64,000 bases of DNA, taken from Vallitalea longa. Its GTDB lineage: Bacteria; Bacillota; Clostridia; Lachnospirales; Vallitaleaceae. The first letter of the stretch is position 1; each line of letters opens with the position of its first letter. The position numbers and the translations under genes are program-made. Below the pieces are notes generated by a model that had not been told where the DNA came from, did no database searches, and saw nothing but the letters and a program-made list of their open reading frames with translations. The stretch lies in assembly GCF_027923465.1 (NCBI RefSeq), contig NZ_BRLB01000006.1, positions 1 through 64,000 on the forward strand. Direction: 5' to 3'. Positions 1-8,324 of the stretch are shown in pieces.

Positions 1-64
1 ATAAAACCATGCCATTAGAGGCTCGTTGTAAATAGGACCGTGGAATAAATGCGGAAGTTATTAA

Positions 65-97
65 AGCACCAAAATAATCGGTGCTCATATTTTAAAA
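65..97 (+). terminator. Weak stem-loop, possible terminator of an upstream gene
   Basis: AGCACC at 65-70 pairs with GGTGCT at 80-85 around a 9-nt loop, followed by a mixed T/A stretch. It could end a gene lying left of the window. The first 60 bases contain no ORF I can assign with confidence. Confidence 0.35.
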
Positions 98-121
98 ATT
101 TCGAGACATTTTCAAAAATGC

Positions 122-151
122 TTGACATAACTTTATTAAAAAAAATAAAAT
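122..151 (+). promoter_or_regulatory. Sigma-A promoter of the 106-aa gene
   Basis: TTGACA at 122-127 and TAAAAT at 146-151 with an 18-nt spacer lie upstream of the gene starting at 333. That leaves an A/T-rich 5' leader of about 170 nt in which I see no strong fold. Confidence 0.55.
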
Positions 152-332
152 TGTATTAAAATCAATAAAACTGAGTTACGTTATTCGAGTTGTAATGTAG
201 AGCATGGGGAAATTAATAAATAATATATTGATATAAATAGCAAATATTTAATAGAAATTTGTTTTTATAAAAATTATAATTGTATTATTGACGAGAATTA
301 ACTTATATCATAAAAATTGGAGGATTAATAAA

Positions 333-653
333 ATGACACATGTAAAAGTAAAACCAGGTATATGCGGATTTGATACAACCATTGATGTTGAATCTAAAGA
401 CATGCAAAATGTGACTATTAATGTTCAAACGGATTGTCCTAATTATCAAACTATAAATGATGAATTAATAGAAATAGATAGTTTCGGTGAAGTTTTAGGT
501 ACATTTGGTGAATCCAAAGTATGTAGGTTAGCTAAAAAGTATTGTAAACATCCATCATGTCCAATACCAACTGCAATATTAAAAGGAATTGAAGTAGAAT
601 GCAGATTAGCGTTACCTCAAAAAGTTGAGATTGATGTAATCAAAGATGAATAA
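333..653 (+). CDS. Small conserved cysteine-containing protein (DUF6951-like), 106 aa
   Basis: A soluble 106-residue protein of unknown function. The ATG at 333 is chosen because GGAGG at 319-323 precedes it by 9 nt; the longer in-frame start at 288 has no ribosome binding site. The N-terminus reads MTHVKVKPGICGFDT and the middle carries CPNY, VCRLAKKYC and KHPSCP, so several cysteines could bind metal or a cluster. It resembles a small clostridial family I associate with DUF6951, but this is from memory. It stands alone, with its own promoter at 122-151 and the RAYT gene 66 nt downstream. No catalytic motif is visible. Confidence 0.7.
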   Translation: MTHVKVKPGICGFDTTIDVESKDMQNVTINVQTDCPNYQTINDELIEIDSFGEVLGTFGESKVCRLAKKYCKHPSCPIPTAILKGIEVECRLALPQKVEIDVIKDE

Positions 654-719
654 ATGACTAAGGGACGCTTCTTTTGACTTGCTGATGTAAATATGATATA
701 TTTAATATGGTGATGTTAA

Positions 720-1478
720 ATGGCAAGAAAAAAAAGAGAAAGAAGTAAGTCAGGTATATATCACATCATGTTACGTGGAATTGACAAGCGTAATATTTTT
801 ATGGATGATGAAGACAGAGATAGATTTCTACAGACTTTGCTAAAAGCTAAACAGGTCGGGGGATTTTCTCTATATGCATATTGTCTTATGGATAATCATG
901 TTCATCTATTGATAAAAGAAAATGAAGAAATAGGTAACAGCATTAAGAGAATAACAGTAAGTTATGTTCAATGGCATAACAATAAGTATGGAAGAACGGG
1001 ACATCTTTTTGAAAACAGGTATAAAAGTGAAGTGGTAGAGAGCGAAAATTATCTATTGATGGTCGCTAGATACATACATCAGAATCCTGTAAAAGCAAAT
1101 ATGACTAATTCACCAGCTGAATATATCTGGAGTAGCTACCATAAGTATATTGACAGATTATATGGTGATAAAGTTAAGCTTGATACCAACAACATACTTA
1201 ATCACTTTCACGATAAAGAAAAGTTTGAAGCTTATATGACTAGATCAAATTCAGATGAATGCTTAGAATATGACCAGAAAATCAAATTTACGGATTATGA
1301 GTTGAAAGAACATATTCAAAAAAGATATAATATCAAAGATATTAATAATTTTACAAAAAGTGATAGGGATAATATGATTTTTAAGATCAAAAAAGAAACT
1401 GGTGCTAGTATAAGGCAGTTAAGCAGGGTTTTAGGATTAGGACGGGGAATTATTGAAAAAGCTTCTAAAGTAGGATAA
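720..1478 (+). CDS. REP-associated tyrosine transposase (RAYT, Y1_Tnp/IS200-like)
   Basis: A 252-residue HUH single-strand DNA transposase of the domesticated RAYT class. The HUH pair is His60-Val-His62 in MDNHVHLLI. The family blocks SGIYHIMLRGI (11-21), GRTGHLFENRY (91-101) and ARYIHQNPV (116-124) are all present, and Tyr118 is the probable nucleophile. The C-terminal third looks helical and may bind DNA. The frame is intact and the length usual. RAYTs normally sit singly, without flanking IS ends, and act on short REP hairpins. The sequence just upstream (about 661-676, AGGGACGCTTCTTTTG) resembles one at 4778-4792. The RBS is weak (GGTGATG). I infer that the gene is functional. Confidence 0.88.
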   Translation: MARKKRERSKSGIYHIMLRGIDKRNIFMDDEDRDRFLQTLLKAKQVGGFSLYAYCLMDNHVHLLIKENEEIGNSIKRITVSYVQWHNNKYGRTGHLFENRYKSEVVESENYLLMVARYIHQNPVKANMTNSPAEYIWSSYHKYIDRLYGDKVKLDTNNILNHFHDKEKFEAYMTRSNSDECLEYDQKIKFTDYELKEHIQKRYNIKDINNFTKSDRDNMIFKIKKETGASIRQLSRVLGLGRGIIEKASKVG

Positions 1479-1494
1479 TCCATTTAAACAATTA

Positions 1495-1536
1495 ATGATA
1501 TGCTCATATGATATTAATTCTGAGCATATCATTTTG
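1495..1536. terminator. Stem-loop between convergent RAYT and DUF362 genes
   Basis: A 12-bp perfect stem, ATGATATGCTCA (1495-1506) with TGAGCATATCAT (1521-1532), is followed by TTTTG on the plus strand. It probably terminates the RAYT transcript and may double as a REP-like hairpin. Confidence 0.55.
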
Positions 1537-1568
1537 TTATGTTATAGAAAGGTAACTTCCATGTTTTT

Positions 1569-2477
1569 TTAATTTTTACTATCTATAGCTAATGTTTCTC
1601 CATATACTTTTTTGCTGAATTGTTGTTCGGCACTGACTAGATCCAATCCAATCATATTCATTTGTTTTAAGTCTGTTATTCCCATTTTCAATCTATCACA
1701 TTTATCCAAATATTGAACTGCTTCAGGTTTGAAACCTAATAATCTAGCGCCTATAGTATCTACTGAAATGGGATCTGTTCCACAAACAACTAGTTCAGTG
1801 TGTCTAGGAATACCTCCTGTTGGACCAGTTCCTATCATAGTTGGATTACAACTTAAAATAGATATATCTATAGGTATTGTTTCTGCCATTGTACATATAA
1901 AACTATGAATATCATCATGTATGCCTAGAGCTTTTTTAGGATATCCATGTATCTCTGCTGGAGGCCATGCAAGAGCAATATTCTTAATACAAGCTGACAT
2001 TGTTGCAGATTCATGATGTTTAAGTTGGGTAAATGAAATTAGTACTGTTACATCTTCAATTAGTTTATTTATTTTGGTTGATGAAGGTCTTTGGTTGTTA
2101 AGACTGATAGTTGTATAAGGACCATAATTTAGATCTATAAATTCAACACCTTCATTTTGGATTATTTGATCATAACCAACTTTTTTCATGACATCACTAG
2201 TGGGTTGTCCACCAGAACCAGTTGCAACTACTATTCTTTTGGGGTTATTGCCTTTAACGTATTTAATAATGGTTCTTAGGCTTTCATGTCCAACTACAAC
2301 TGCAGAATCCGGATTAGGTTTATCAAAATTGACCCAGTTGGGAGTTATGACTACTACATCATTTTCAGTAATTAATTCATGTGCGGTAATATTATTAAGT
2401 CCATCTGTTATAGCTTTACTTTCATTGGGGTCATTGGTTATGGATATGTCTGAAGACATTCTTTTCCTTTGTCGCAT
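1569..2477 (-). CDS. DUF362 domain-containing protein
   Basis: A 302-residue DUF362 protein. This family is found alone or fused to ferredoxin domains; its biochemical role is not settled. Family features are the opening ITENDVVVITPNWVNFDKP, the Gly-rich VVATGSGGQ, the TQLKHHESATMSACIKN block (the LKxH..xx.S.xxKN signature), and GTDPISVDTIGARLLG near the C-terminus. No ferredoxin CxxC repeats and no signal peptide are present, so this is the stand-alone form. RBS AGAGG at 2486-2490 sits 8 nt before the ATG. It is a single-gene unit on the minus strand, convergent with the RAYT. Confidence 0.8.
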   Translation of the reverse strand: MRQRKRMSSDISITNDPNESKAITDGLNNITAHELITENDVVVITPNWVNFDKPNPDSAVVVGHESLRTIIKYVKGNNPKRIVVATGSGGQPTSDVMKKVGYDQIIQNEGVEFIDLNYGPYTTISLNNQRPSSTKINKLIEDVTVLISFTQLKHHESATMSACIKNIALAWPPAEIHGYPKKALGIHDDIHSFICTMAETIPIDISILSCNPTMIGTGPTGGIPRHTELVVCGTDPISVDTIGARLLGFKPEAVQYLDKCDRLKMGITDLKQMNMIGLDLVSAEQQFSKKVYGETLAIDSKN

Positions 2478-2657
2478 ATAATCATCCTCTTACATAAAGT
2501 TTTAGATTATTATTTCCTTGACTAGATAGAATTATACATGTCTTTTGTTGGTTAACTAAATTAATTAGAATTTATGATAGGTTTTACTATTAAGAACGTT
2601 TTATATGTTTGAAAAAGTAGGATTTTCATATAATAGAACAAAGAGGCTACTCCTCAT

Positions 2658-2692
2658 AAAAAAGAAATGCTATATAAAACATAGCATTTCTT
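2658..2692 (-). terminator. Terminator of ddh
   Basis: AAGAAATGCTAT (2662-2673) pairs perfectly with ATAGCATTTCTT (2681-2692). On the minus strand the stem is followed by a run of T, as expected for an intrinsic terminator 50 nt after the ddh stop codon. Confidence 0.8.
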
Positions 2693-2745
2693 GAGAAATC
2701 ATCAATCTGAAGTTTACATATTGATATCGTAGATCATAAATAAAA

Positions 2746-3738
2746 TTATAATAATTGTTTTCTTAATTCTTCACCAGTCTTAGGTGATAAGTATGCAAGT
2801 GGTATGTCGAAAACAGTTTTTGCACCAGTTGCACCTTCTTGGCTTAATCTATAGATTGCTCTCGCATAAGCGACTAAAACACTACCAGTAAGTTCTGGAT
2901 TACTATCTAGTTTGAGAGAAAATTCAATGATTTGATTATGCTTATTTTCTTCACCTGTTTTCCCGCTGCGGATTACAAATCCCCCATGAGGCATCTCTGA
3001 ATGAGTAGCTTTCAGTTCTTCTTCGGTTATGAAAGTTACATTAGTATCATAATCAGAAAAATAATTAGGCATTTCTTTAATTTCTTTTTCTATCTTATCT
3101 TTATCAGCACCTTCTTCAGCTACAACATAACAGTCTCTTAAGTGTTTTTCACGAGTTGATAATTCTGGTGCTTCTCCTGCTCTAACTTTTTCAAGAGCAT
3201 TTTCAATAGGAATAGTATATTGAACTGCTCCTTTGACTCCTTCAATTCTTCTAATCGCATCAGAATGGCCTTGACTAACACCACGACCCCAGAAAGTATA
3301 ACCTTTTCCGTCTGGTAATATAGATTCTGATAATAATCTGTTCATAGAAAATAGTCCTGGATCCCAACCAACTGATATAATACTTACATTACCATTTGAT
3401 TTGGCAGCTTCATTAACTGATTCAAAGTATTCTGGTATTTTAGCATGAGTATCAAAACTATCCACTGTATTGAACATTTTTGCAAACTGAGGTCCTTGTA
3501 CAGGAAGATCAGTAGCTGAGCCCCCACATAAAATTAAAACATCAATATCATTTTTATATTTTTCTGCCTCGGATATTGATAATACTTTTATATCTTTATC
3601 AGCGACTACTAAAGATTTTGGATCTCGTCTTGTAAAAATAGCAGTTAACTTGATATCATCATTTTGCTTTATGGAAAATTCTACGCCTTTTCCTAGGTTA
3701 CCATAGCCAACTATACCAACTTTTATAATGTGTTTCAT
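2746..3738 (-). CDS. ddh: meso-Diaminopimelate dehydrogenase
   Basis: NADPH-dependent dehydrogenase that aminates tetrahydrodipicolinate directly to meso-DAP, a one-step route to lysine and peptidoglycan precursors. The 330-residue length matches the family. The N-terminal Rossmann motif is VGIVGYGNLGKGVE. The substrate-domain blocks GWDPGLFSMNRLL, WGRGVSQGHSDAIRRI and MPHGGFVIRSG are all present. The ATG at 3738 is chosen because AGGGAGGAAT lies just upstream; a longer in-frame start at 3777 has no RBS. It is monocistronic with its own terminator at 2658-2692. asd, the enzyme two steps upstream in the DAP pathway, lies 43 kb away in this window. Confidence 0.93.
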   Translation of the reverse strand: MKHIIKVGIVGYGNLGKGVEFSIKQNDDIKLTAIFTRRDPKSLVVADKDIKVLSISEAEKYKNDIDVLILCGGSATDLPVQGPQFAKMFNTVDSFDTHAKIPEYFESVNEAAKSNGNVSIISVGWDPGLFSMNRLLSESILPDGKGYTFWGRGVSQGHSDAIRRIEGVKGAVQYTIPIENALEKVRAGEAPELSTREKHLRDCYVVAEEGADKDKIEKEIKEMPNYFSDYDTNVTFITEEELKATHSEMPHGGFVIRSGKTGEENKHNQIIEFSLKLDSNPELTGSVLVAYARAIYRLSQEGATGAKTVFDIPLAYLSPKTGEELRKQLL

Positions 3739-4275
3739 GTGTATTCCTCCCTGAATTATTTTATTAAAGGTTTTCAAGTGGTTAACCCCCTTGTTCTTGT
3801 AATAAAATTTAGATTTTTGGGGTTATAAACTTTTTGTATTAACGATAATACATTAATTAATTCAATTTGAATAATAAAAATATTCATATGTATTAAGAAA
3901 CTTCTATATTAATAAGCAGCATTATCCTTTTAATCAATACCACAATATCACTAGTTTCTATATATATAATCTTTAATAAAAATTATACAATGATACACAT
4001 TAAAAGTAAATAAAAAATTTCACTTCCTGCAATTAATTAAATTATCAAATTAGTGAAATATAAAAAGAGAGATTCAATTTCAAGTAGTAACCGATTTCGT
4101 TTAACTAGTAAAAATGCTGATTCTATAAATGAATCAATAAAAAAATATAATAAAATATTATAAATTACATTAATAATTATGGATAAAATACAAATTGACA
4201 TTATATATCTAAAGGAGTAACATAAGTAGTAAAGTAAAATAAATTATACAATTTAATAAAAAAGGAGTTCGTATT
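3739..4275. other. Intergenic region between divergent ddh and flavin reductase
   Basis: 537 nt of A/T-rich sequence with no credible ORF. TAACCCC (3783-3789) can pair with GGGGTTA (3819-3825), and ATTTCACT/AGTGAAAT around 4018-4056 forms a second inverted repeat; both could be operators or leader stems. A plus-strand promoter is listed separately. Confidence 0.4.
4195..4223 (+). promoter_or_regulatory. Promoter of the flavin reductase gene
   Basis: TTGACA (4195-4200) and TAACAT (4218-4223) with a 17-nt spacer, about 50 nt upstream of the start codon at 4276. Confidence 0.5.
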
Positions 4276-4761
4276 ATGAATAAAAAACAGGCTTTAGCAA
4301 AATCTAGTTTACAACCAGCACCAAAAGTATTAGTATCTTGTAGAGATAAAAATGGTAAGGACAATGCACTTGCTGTTGGTTATTGTGGTAATTGTAGCTA
4401 CGATCCACCAATGGTAATGGTTGGAATAGTTCCATCTAGATATTCATACCAAATGGTAAAGGATACAAAATGTTTTGTTGTAAATCTACCTACTAAAGAT
4501 TTTAAAAAAGAATTTGATTATTTAGGTAGTGTAAGTGGGAGAGATGAAGATAAATTAGCTAAAATTAATACAGCTGATGCAAGTAAAGTCAATGCACCTA
4601 TCTTAGTTGATTGTCCAGTAAATATTGAATGTACAGTTGTTGATTCTATCATGACAGGTTCACATGAAATGTTTATAGGAAAAATTGAAAAGGTAAATGC
4701 GGATGAAAACATTGTTGATGCAGATGGAAACATCGATTATTCTAAATTAGATTTAATTTAA
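4276..4761 (+). CDS. Flavin reductase-like domain protein
   Basis: A 161-residue FMN-binding split-barrel protein of the flavin_Reduct family, which reduces flavin with NAD(P)H or acts as a flavoredoxin. Family marks are PAPKVLVSCRDKNGKDNA at the start, PPMVMVGIVPSRYSYQMV (the flavin-phosphate region), KCFVVNLPT, and the GSVSGRDEDKLAK block followed by SHEMFIGKIEKV. RBS AAAGGAG precedes the ATG by 8 nt. It is monocistronic, with its own promoter and a terminator at 4827-4893. In anaerobes such proteins often serve oxygen detoxification or supply reduced flavin; which applies here cannot be told. Confidence 0.85.
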   Translation: MNKKQALAKSSLQPAPKVLVSCRDKNGKDNALAVGYCGNCSYDPPMVMVGIVPSRYSYQMVKDTKCFVVNLPTKDFKKEFDYLGSVSGRDEDKLAKINTADASKVNAPILVDCPVNIECTVVDSIMTGSHEMFIGKIEKVNADENIVDADGNIDYSKLDLI

Positions 4762-4769
4762 TACATAAT

Positions 4770-4797
4770 GAATCAATGGGACGGATCTTTTTGATTC
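4770..4797 (+). repeat. Hairpin containing a GGGACG-type REP-like motif
   Basis: GAATCAA (4770-4776) and TTGATTC (4791-4797) form a perfect 7-bp stem enclosing GGGACGGATCTTT. The GGGACGnnTCTTTT string also occurs directly upstream of the RAYT gene, at about 663-676. It is a possible target or imprint of that transposase. Confidence 0.45.
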
Positions 4798-4826
4798 ATA
4801 GATAATAGATAATTAAATAATTTATT

Positions 4827-4893
4827 AAAAAACACCTATTATATGATTGCAAAATATTGTCACTAATATATATCATATAAAAGGTGTTTTTTT
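4827..4893. terminator. Bidirectional terminator after the flavin reductase
   Basis: AAAAAACACCT near 4827-4837 pairs with AGGTGTTTTTTT at 4882-4893, with inner pairing of TATATGA to TCATATA. Both strands end in T runs. Confidence 0.8.
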
Positions 4894-5017
4894 AAAATCA
4901 ATATGAAGGGTGCTTTTTGAAAAATTACTTATACATACTTTTTTTAAAACTTAATAATAAAAATAATAAATTAGAATATTTATTTGATTGATATTTGATG
5001 TTAATTGCAATTATTAA

Positions 5018-5143
5018 TATTTAATTATATCTTGGAAAGTTGATGGTCCTAATGATTTTATTCTGAATAAGCCAGTTCATTTAGTTCCAAGTGGTATTGA
5101 ATCTAAAAATATATTAAAATATATTTTAGGTAGTGGTTTTTAG
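5018..5143 (+). pseudogene. Orphan coding remnant, about 41 codons, no start codon
   Basis: An open stretch bounded by TAA at 5015 and TAG at 5141 reads as protein-like sequence (SWKVDGPNDFILNKPVHLVP), unlike the A/T-rich spacer around it. It has no start codon or RBS and I do not recognise the family. It may be the tail of a decayed gene. The rest of the 4894-5297 spacer holds only the inverted repeat listed separately. Confidence 0.3.
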
Positions 5144-5229
5144 TATATTGATTAACTTAGCTAGGTATTAATATATTTTGTTTAACGGTATTTTTATATT
5201 GTTGTAAATAAACATTTACTATTAATAAA

Positions 5230-5270
5230 TTATGGTATATAGTACTATTACAAGTAGCTATATACCATAA
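5230..5270. promoter_or_regulatory. 13-bp inverted repeat ahead of the AraC-family gene
   Basis: TTATGGTATATAG (5230-5242) and CTATATACCATAA (5258-5270) are perfect inverted repeats 15 nt apart, ending 17 nt before the RBS of the regulator gene. No T run follows. It could be an autoregulatory operator or a 5'UTR hairpin. Confidence 0.5.
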
Positions 5271-5297
5271 TAACTTTATATTTATAAGGAGAAATAT

Positions 5298-6173
5298 ATG
5301 ATGAAACCATATAAAGAAAATTTGATTTTACCTGAATTTCCTTTTCCTGTTGACGTGTTTATTCAAGATAATCAAAAATCAAATATAACTGTTAAACCAC
5401 ATTGGCATGATTGTGTTGAAATATTGTATATGATAGAAGGTAATGCTTTACAACAAATAAATGATAAAGTTATTGATGTAAAAACTAATGATGTAATTTT
5501 ACTAGTAAATGGGGATATACATGGTACATGGTGTAATAATTATGATAAAACAAAAATACTAGTTGTTAAGTTTTTGACAGACATGTTAAGTAATTTATCT
5601 GTTATATATGAATCTAAATATATAATCACATTTTTACAAAAGACAAGAAACCAAAAACTCTATGCTCCTAGAGTTTTTCAGAGCCAAAGAGAAATAATTG
5701 ATATATTCATAGGAATTTACAATGAATTTATAGAAAAAAGAGTTGGATATGAGATATTTATTAAAGGTTATATTTATCAAATGATAGCTCTTTTAATTAG
5801 AAATGATGAATTACAATTATATGAACCCGGAATTAAAGAAGAGGAGTTACAAGAAATCAATCCCATATTAAAATATATAGAGTTGCATTATAGAGAGAAA
5901 ATTACCCTTGAAAAAGCTGCATTTATGGCTAATAAAAGTTATTATTATTTTTCGCGTTTCTTTAAGAAAGTTACTGGTAGTAATTTTAAAGAATATATTG
6001 ATTTTGTTAGAATTTGTGAAGCTGAAAAATTATTTCTTAATAAAGATATGAACATTTCTCAGGTTGCCTATGAAGTAGGATATAATAATATATCTAGTTT
6101 TAACAGAGTGTACAAAAGAATCAGGGGATATTCTCCCAGTAAGATTAAAAAAGCAAAATATGTAAAGAAATGA
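5298..6173 (+). CDS. AraC family transcriptional regulator with N-terminal cupin
   Basis: A 291-residue regulator. The N-terminal cupin-like sensor (about residues 30-120) carries PHWHDCVEILYMIEG and NDVILLVNGDIHGT. The C-terminal double helix-turn-helix (about 188-288) carries KITLEKAAFMANKSYYYFSRFFKK and the second-helix signature MNISQVAYEVGYNNISSFNR..KRIRGYSPSK, split here by a dotted gap. RBS AAGGAG lies 8 nt from the ATG, and a second ATG follows at once. The UroD-like gene starts 79 nt downstream on the same strand, so this is probably its activator. The 5230-5270 repeat is a candidate binding site. The ligand is unknown. Confidence 0.9.
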   Translation: MMKPYKENLILPEFPFPVDVFIQDNQKSNITVKPHWHDCVEILYMIEGNALQQINDKVIDVKTNDVILLVNGDIHGTWCNNYDKTKILVVKFLTDMLSNLSVIYESKYIITFLQKTRNQKLYAPRVFQSQREIIDIFIGIYNEFIEKRVGYEIFIKGYIYQMIALLIRNDELQLYEPGIKEEELQEINPILKYIELHYREKITLEKAAFMANKSYYYFSRFFKKVTGSNFKEYIDFVRICEAEKLFLNKDMNISQVAYEVGYNNISSFNRVYKRIRGYSPSKIKKAKYVKK

Positions 6174-6252
6174 GCAAAAAATAGATATATTTTTATCTCT
6201 CATTAAGTTAATCTATAGTTAGAAATCATTATTATAATGGGAGGTAATAAAT

Positions 6253-7302
6253 ATGAGTAACTTTATACCGGATTATATGAATCTTGTAAACGCAGCAAAT
6301 AATGTAAAGCCTGATAGAATGCCGTTATATGAGCATATTATTTCAGATGAAAGAATGGAGAAAATTCTTAATAAAAAGTTTGTTGATTTAATTAATGGGA
6401 ACCAAGCAGATAAAAGAGAATATATGAAAATTTATACTGGGTTTTTTAGAGAAATGGGATATGATACTGTTTCAATGGAAAGATGTATCGGTGCAATAAT
6501 GCCGGGAAGTGGTGCTCTAGGGAACCATCAACCTGGAGTTATTAAAACGAGAGATGATTTTAATAAATATCCATGGAAAGAAATTCCTGATTTGTTTTTC
6601 AAGGCTTATTCTGAGGATTTTATAGTATTAAGAGAAGAAATGCCAGAAGGAATGAAAGCCATAGGGGGACCAGGTAATGGAGTTTTTGAATGTGTACAAG
6701 ATATAGTGGGATATACTGATCTCTGCTATATCTCAATAGATGATCCTGAACTTTACAAAGATTTATTTAGGGAAGTAGGGGACATGATGATTCAAATATG
6801 GAAAAGATTTTTAAATGAATTTGGAGATATATATGCTGTATGCAGGTTTGGTGATGACCTTGGATTCAAAAGTCAAACTTTAATATCAACTACAGATATT
6901 AGAAATAATATTATCCCTCAATACCAGAAAATAATTGCCCAAGTTCATTCTTATAACAAGCCTTTTTTACTACATTCATGCGGTCAGATTTTCGATGTAA
7001 TGGATGATCTCATTAATATAGCTAAAATTAATGCTAAACATTCTAATGAAGACCAAATAGCTCCTTTTTCAGTATGGGTTGAAAAATATGGAGATGTTAT
7101 TGGTAATTTTGGAGGCGTTGATACAGATGTATTATGTCGCTCCACCGAACAAGAAATAAAAAAATATGTAAAAAATGTAATAGATTCTTCAATTAATCAC
7201 AAAGGATTTGCTCTAGGTTCAGGTAATTCCATACCAAGTTATGTTCCTATAGAAGGTTATTTAGCCATGGTAGAAACAGCAAGAATTCAAAGAGGCGAAT
7301 AG
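6253..7302 (+). CDS. Uroporphyrinogen decarboxylase (URO-D) family / MtaA-like methyltransferase
   Basis: A 349-residue URO-D superfamily TIM-barrel protein. True HemE is unlikely: the HSCGQIFDVMDDLI segment (His-x-Cys zinc-type motif) is typical of the MtaA/MtbA/CmuA branch, which moves methyl groups between corrinoid proteins and thiols. Other marks are YGDVIGNFGGVDTDVL and KGFALGSGNSIPSYVPIEGYLAMVE in the C-terminal third (gapped here for length). RBS GGGAGG lies 7 nt from the ATG. It follows the AraC regulator at 79 nt and precedes a strong stem-loop. No corrinoid protein is adjacent, so its partner must be elsewhere. Such orphan members with AraC regulators are common in Clostridia and mostly uncharacterised. 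Confidence 0.82.
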   Translation: MSNFIPDYMNLVNAANNVKPDRMPLYEHIISDERMEKILNKKFVDLINGNQADKREYMKIYTGFFREMGYDTVSMERCIGAIMPGSGALGNHQPGVIKTRDDFNKYPWKEIPDLFFKAYSEDFIVLREEMPEGMKAIGGPGNGVFECVQDIVGYTDLCYISIDDPELYKDLFREVGDMMIQIWKRFLNEFGDIYAVCRFGDDLGFKSQTLISTTDIRNNIIPQYQKIIAQVHSYNKPFLLHSCGQIFDVMDDLINIAKINAKHSNEDQIAPFSVWVEKYGDVIGNFGGVDTDVLCRSTEQEIKKYVKNVIDSSINHKGFALGSGNSIPSYVPIEGYLAMVETARIQRGE

Positions 7303-7327
7303 AATCAATAGGGTTTACCGTGAAAAA

Positions 7328-7368
7328 TCCTAATAGTATAATATCAAATAAATATTATACTATTAGGA
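7328..7368 (+). terminator. Long stem-loop after the URO-D gene
   Basis: A 16-bp perfect stem (7328-7343 with 7353-7368) and a 9-nt loop. No clear T run follows, so it may be a processing or stabilising hairpin rather than a strong terminator. The rest of the 7303-7639 gap holds only the promoter at 7568. Confidence 0.6.
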
Positions 7369-7567
7369 ATATATCATTAAATCTATTGGGTTTTCTAAAG
7401 TTTTTGATATATCTATATTTATAATACGGTTTTCAGACAAATGACACTTAATTATAATATATAACACTATGTTTTTCTATATTGATTTATTATATCCAAT
7501 ATAATACTGCATTTAGCTCTAATTAATATTTATTCACATAATATAGAACTATATAGAATTATATTAC

Positions 7568-7595
7568 TTGACATTAATAACTGTTGTGCTATAAT
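7568..7595 (+). promoter_or_regulatory. Promoter of the 198-aa gene
   Basis: TTGACA (7568-7573) and TATAAT (7590-7595), 16-nt spacer; both hexamers match consensus perfectly. Confidence 0.7.
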
Positions 7596-7639
7596 AATAG
7601 AAAATGTAATTTAAAAGCAGACAACCTGAGGTGAAAAAA

Positions 7640-8236
7640 ATGATATATAGTTTGTATAGTATTTCTCTAAGACTAAAAACACCTTCACAGGAAGGTAAAA
7701 AGATTAATTTCAACGATAATGAAAAAGATTTATTTGAAGCGTTAAAAGAATTCAATGCTAAGTTTCGCTCATGGAGTAAGAGACTTATATTGACTAAGAT
7801 TGAACATAATTTTTTTCGATTAATCTTAGTTGTAGAGAAGCAGAAGGATAAAATATCTACACGAGAAATAAGATCATTTACAGCTTACCTTAATAAAGAA
7901 AAGAATTGGTCTGTATATTCTAGAGAATCTTCTAAATTATTCGAGGGTATTAAATTCTCAAAAATAACATTTAATGAGGCAAAAGAGATTATTTCTAATA
8001 TAAGTACGGATTCAACCCTATATAATATGCAAAAAGAAGACATAGTATTTTTGTTACAGAAAGAAGACATAATGGAAATTAATAACATCGCTCTAGAAGC
8101 TAATGATGATTTAACAGATGAGCAAGCTGTAGCAATATTTAATTATCTATTAAAGACTAAAAATCTAGGAAGCAATAATGATGATAAGAAAAAGACTATA
8201 ATGCAGATTAAAGATTTACTAATCAAGTGGCTTTAA
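7640..8236 (+). CDS. Hypothetical protein, 198 aa
   Basis: Unrecognised soluble protein. GAGGTG at 7628-7633 is placed correctly for the ATG at 7640; the in-frame GTG at 7631 lies inside that RBS. Residues 1-90 look like an alpha/beta domain (MIYSLYSISLRLK ... FFRLILVVEKQKDKIS). The remainder is mostly helical and acidic (DDLTDEQAVAIFNYLLKTK) and ends with a basic helix. No membrane segment, signal peptide or catalytic motif is visible. It has its own consensus promoter, and a stem-loop shared with the convergent lacI-type gene follows. I cannot assign a function. Confidence 0.6.
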   Translation: MIYSLYSISLRLKTPSQEGKKINFNDNEKDLFEALKEFNAKFRSWSKRLILTKIEHNFFRLILVVEKQKDKISTREIRSFTAYLNKEKNWSVYSRESSKLFEGIKFSKITFNEAKEIISNISTDSTLYNMQKEDIVFLLQKEDIMEINNIALEANDDLTDEQAVAIFNYLLKTKNLGSNNDDKKKTIMQIKDLLIKWL

Positions 8237-8242
8237 TCAATT

Positions 8243-8270
8243 AATCCCATCCTTCAAAGGATGGGATTTG
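8243..8270. terminator. Bidirectional terminator
   Basis: AATCCCATCCTT (8243-8254) pairs with AAGGATGGGATT (8257-8268). It lies between the convergent 198-aa gene and the LacI-type gene. Confidence 0.75.
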
Positions 8271-8324
8271 TTGAATTCTAGTTATAAGCATTAATTATGT
8301 ACAAACCTTATTTACGATAATATT

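Noticed and set aside
2188-2481. Plus-strand ORF opposite the DUF362 gene
   Set aside because: A shadow of the minus-strand gene: no RBS, and the translation has no family resemblance.
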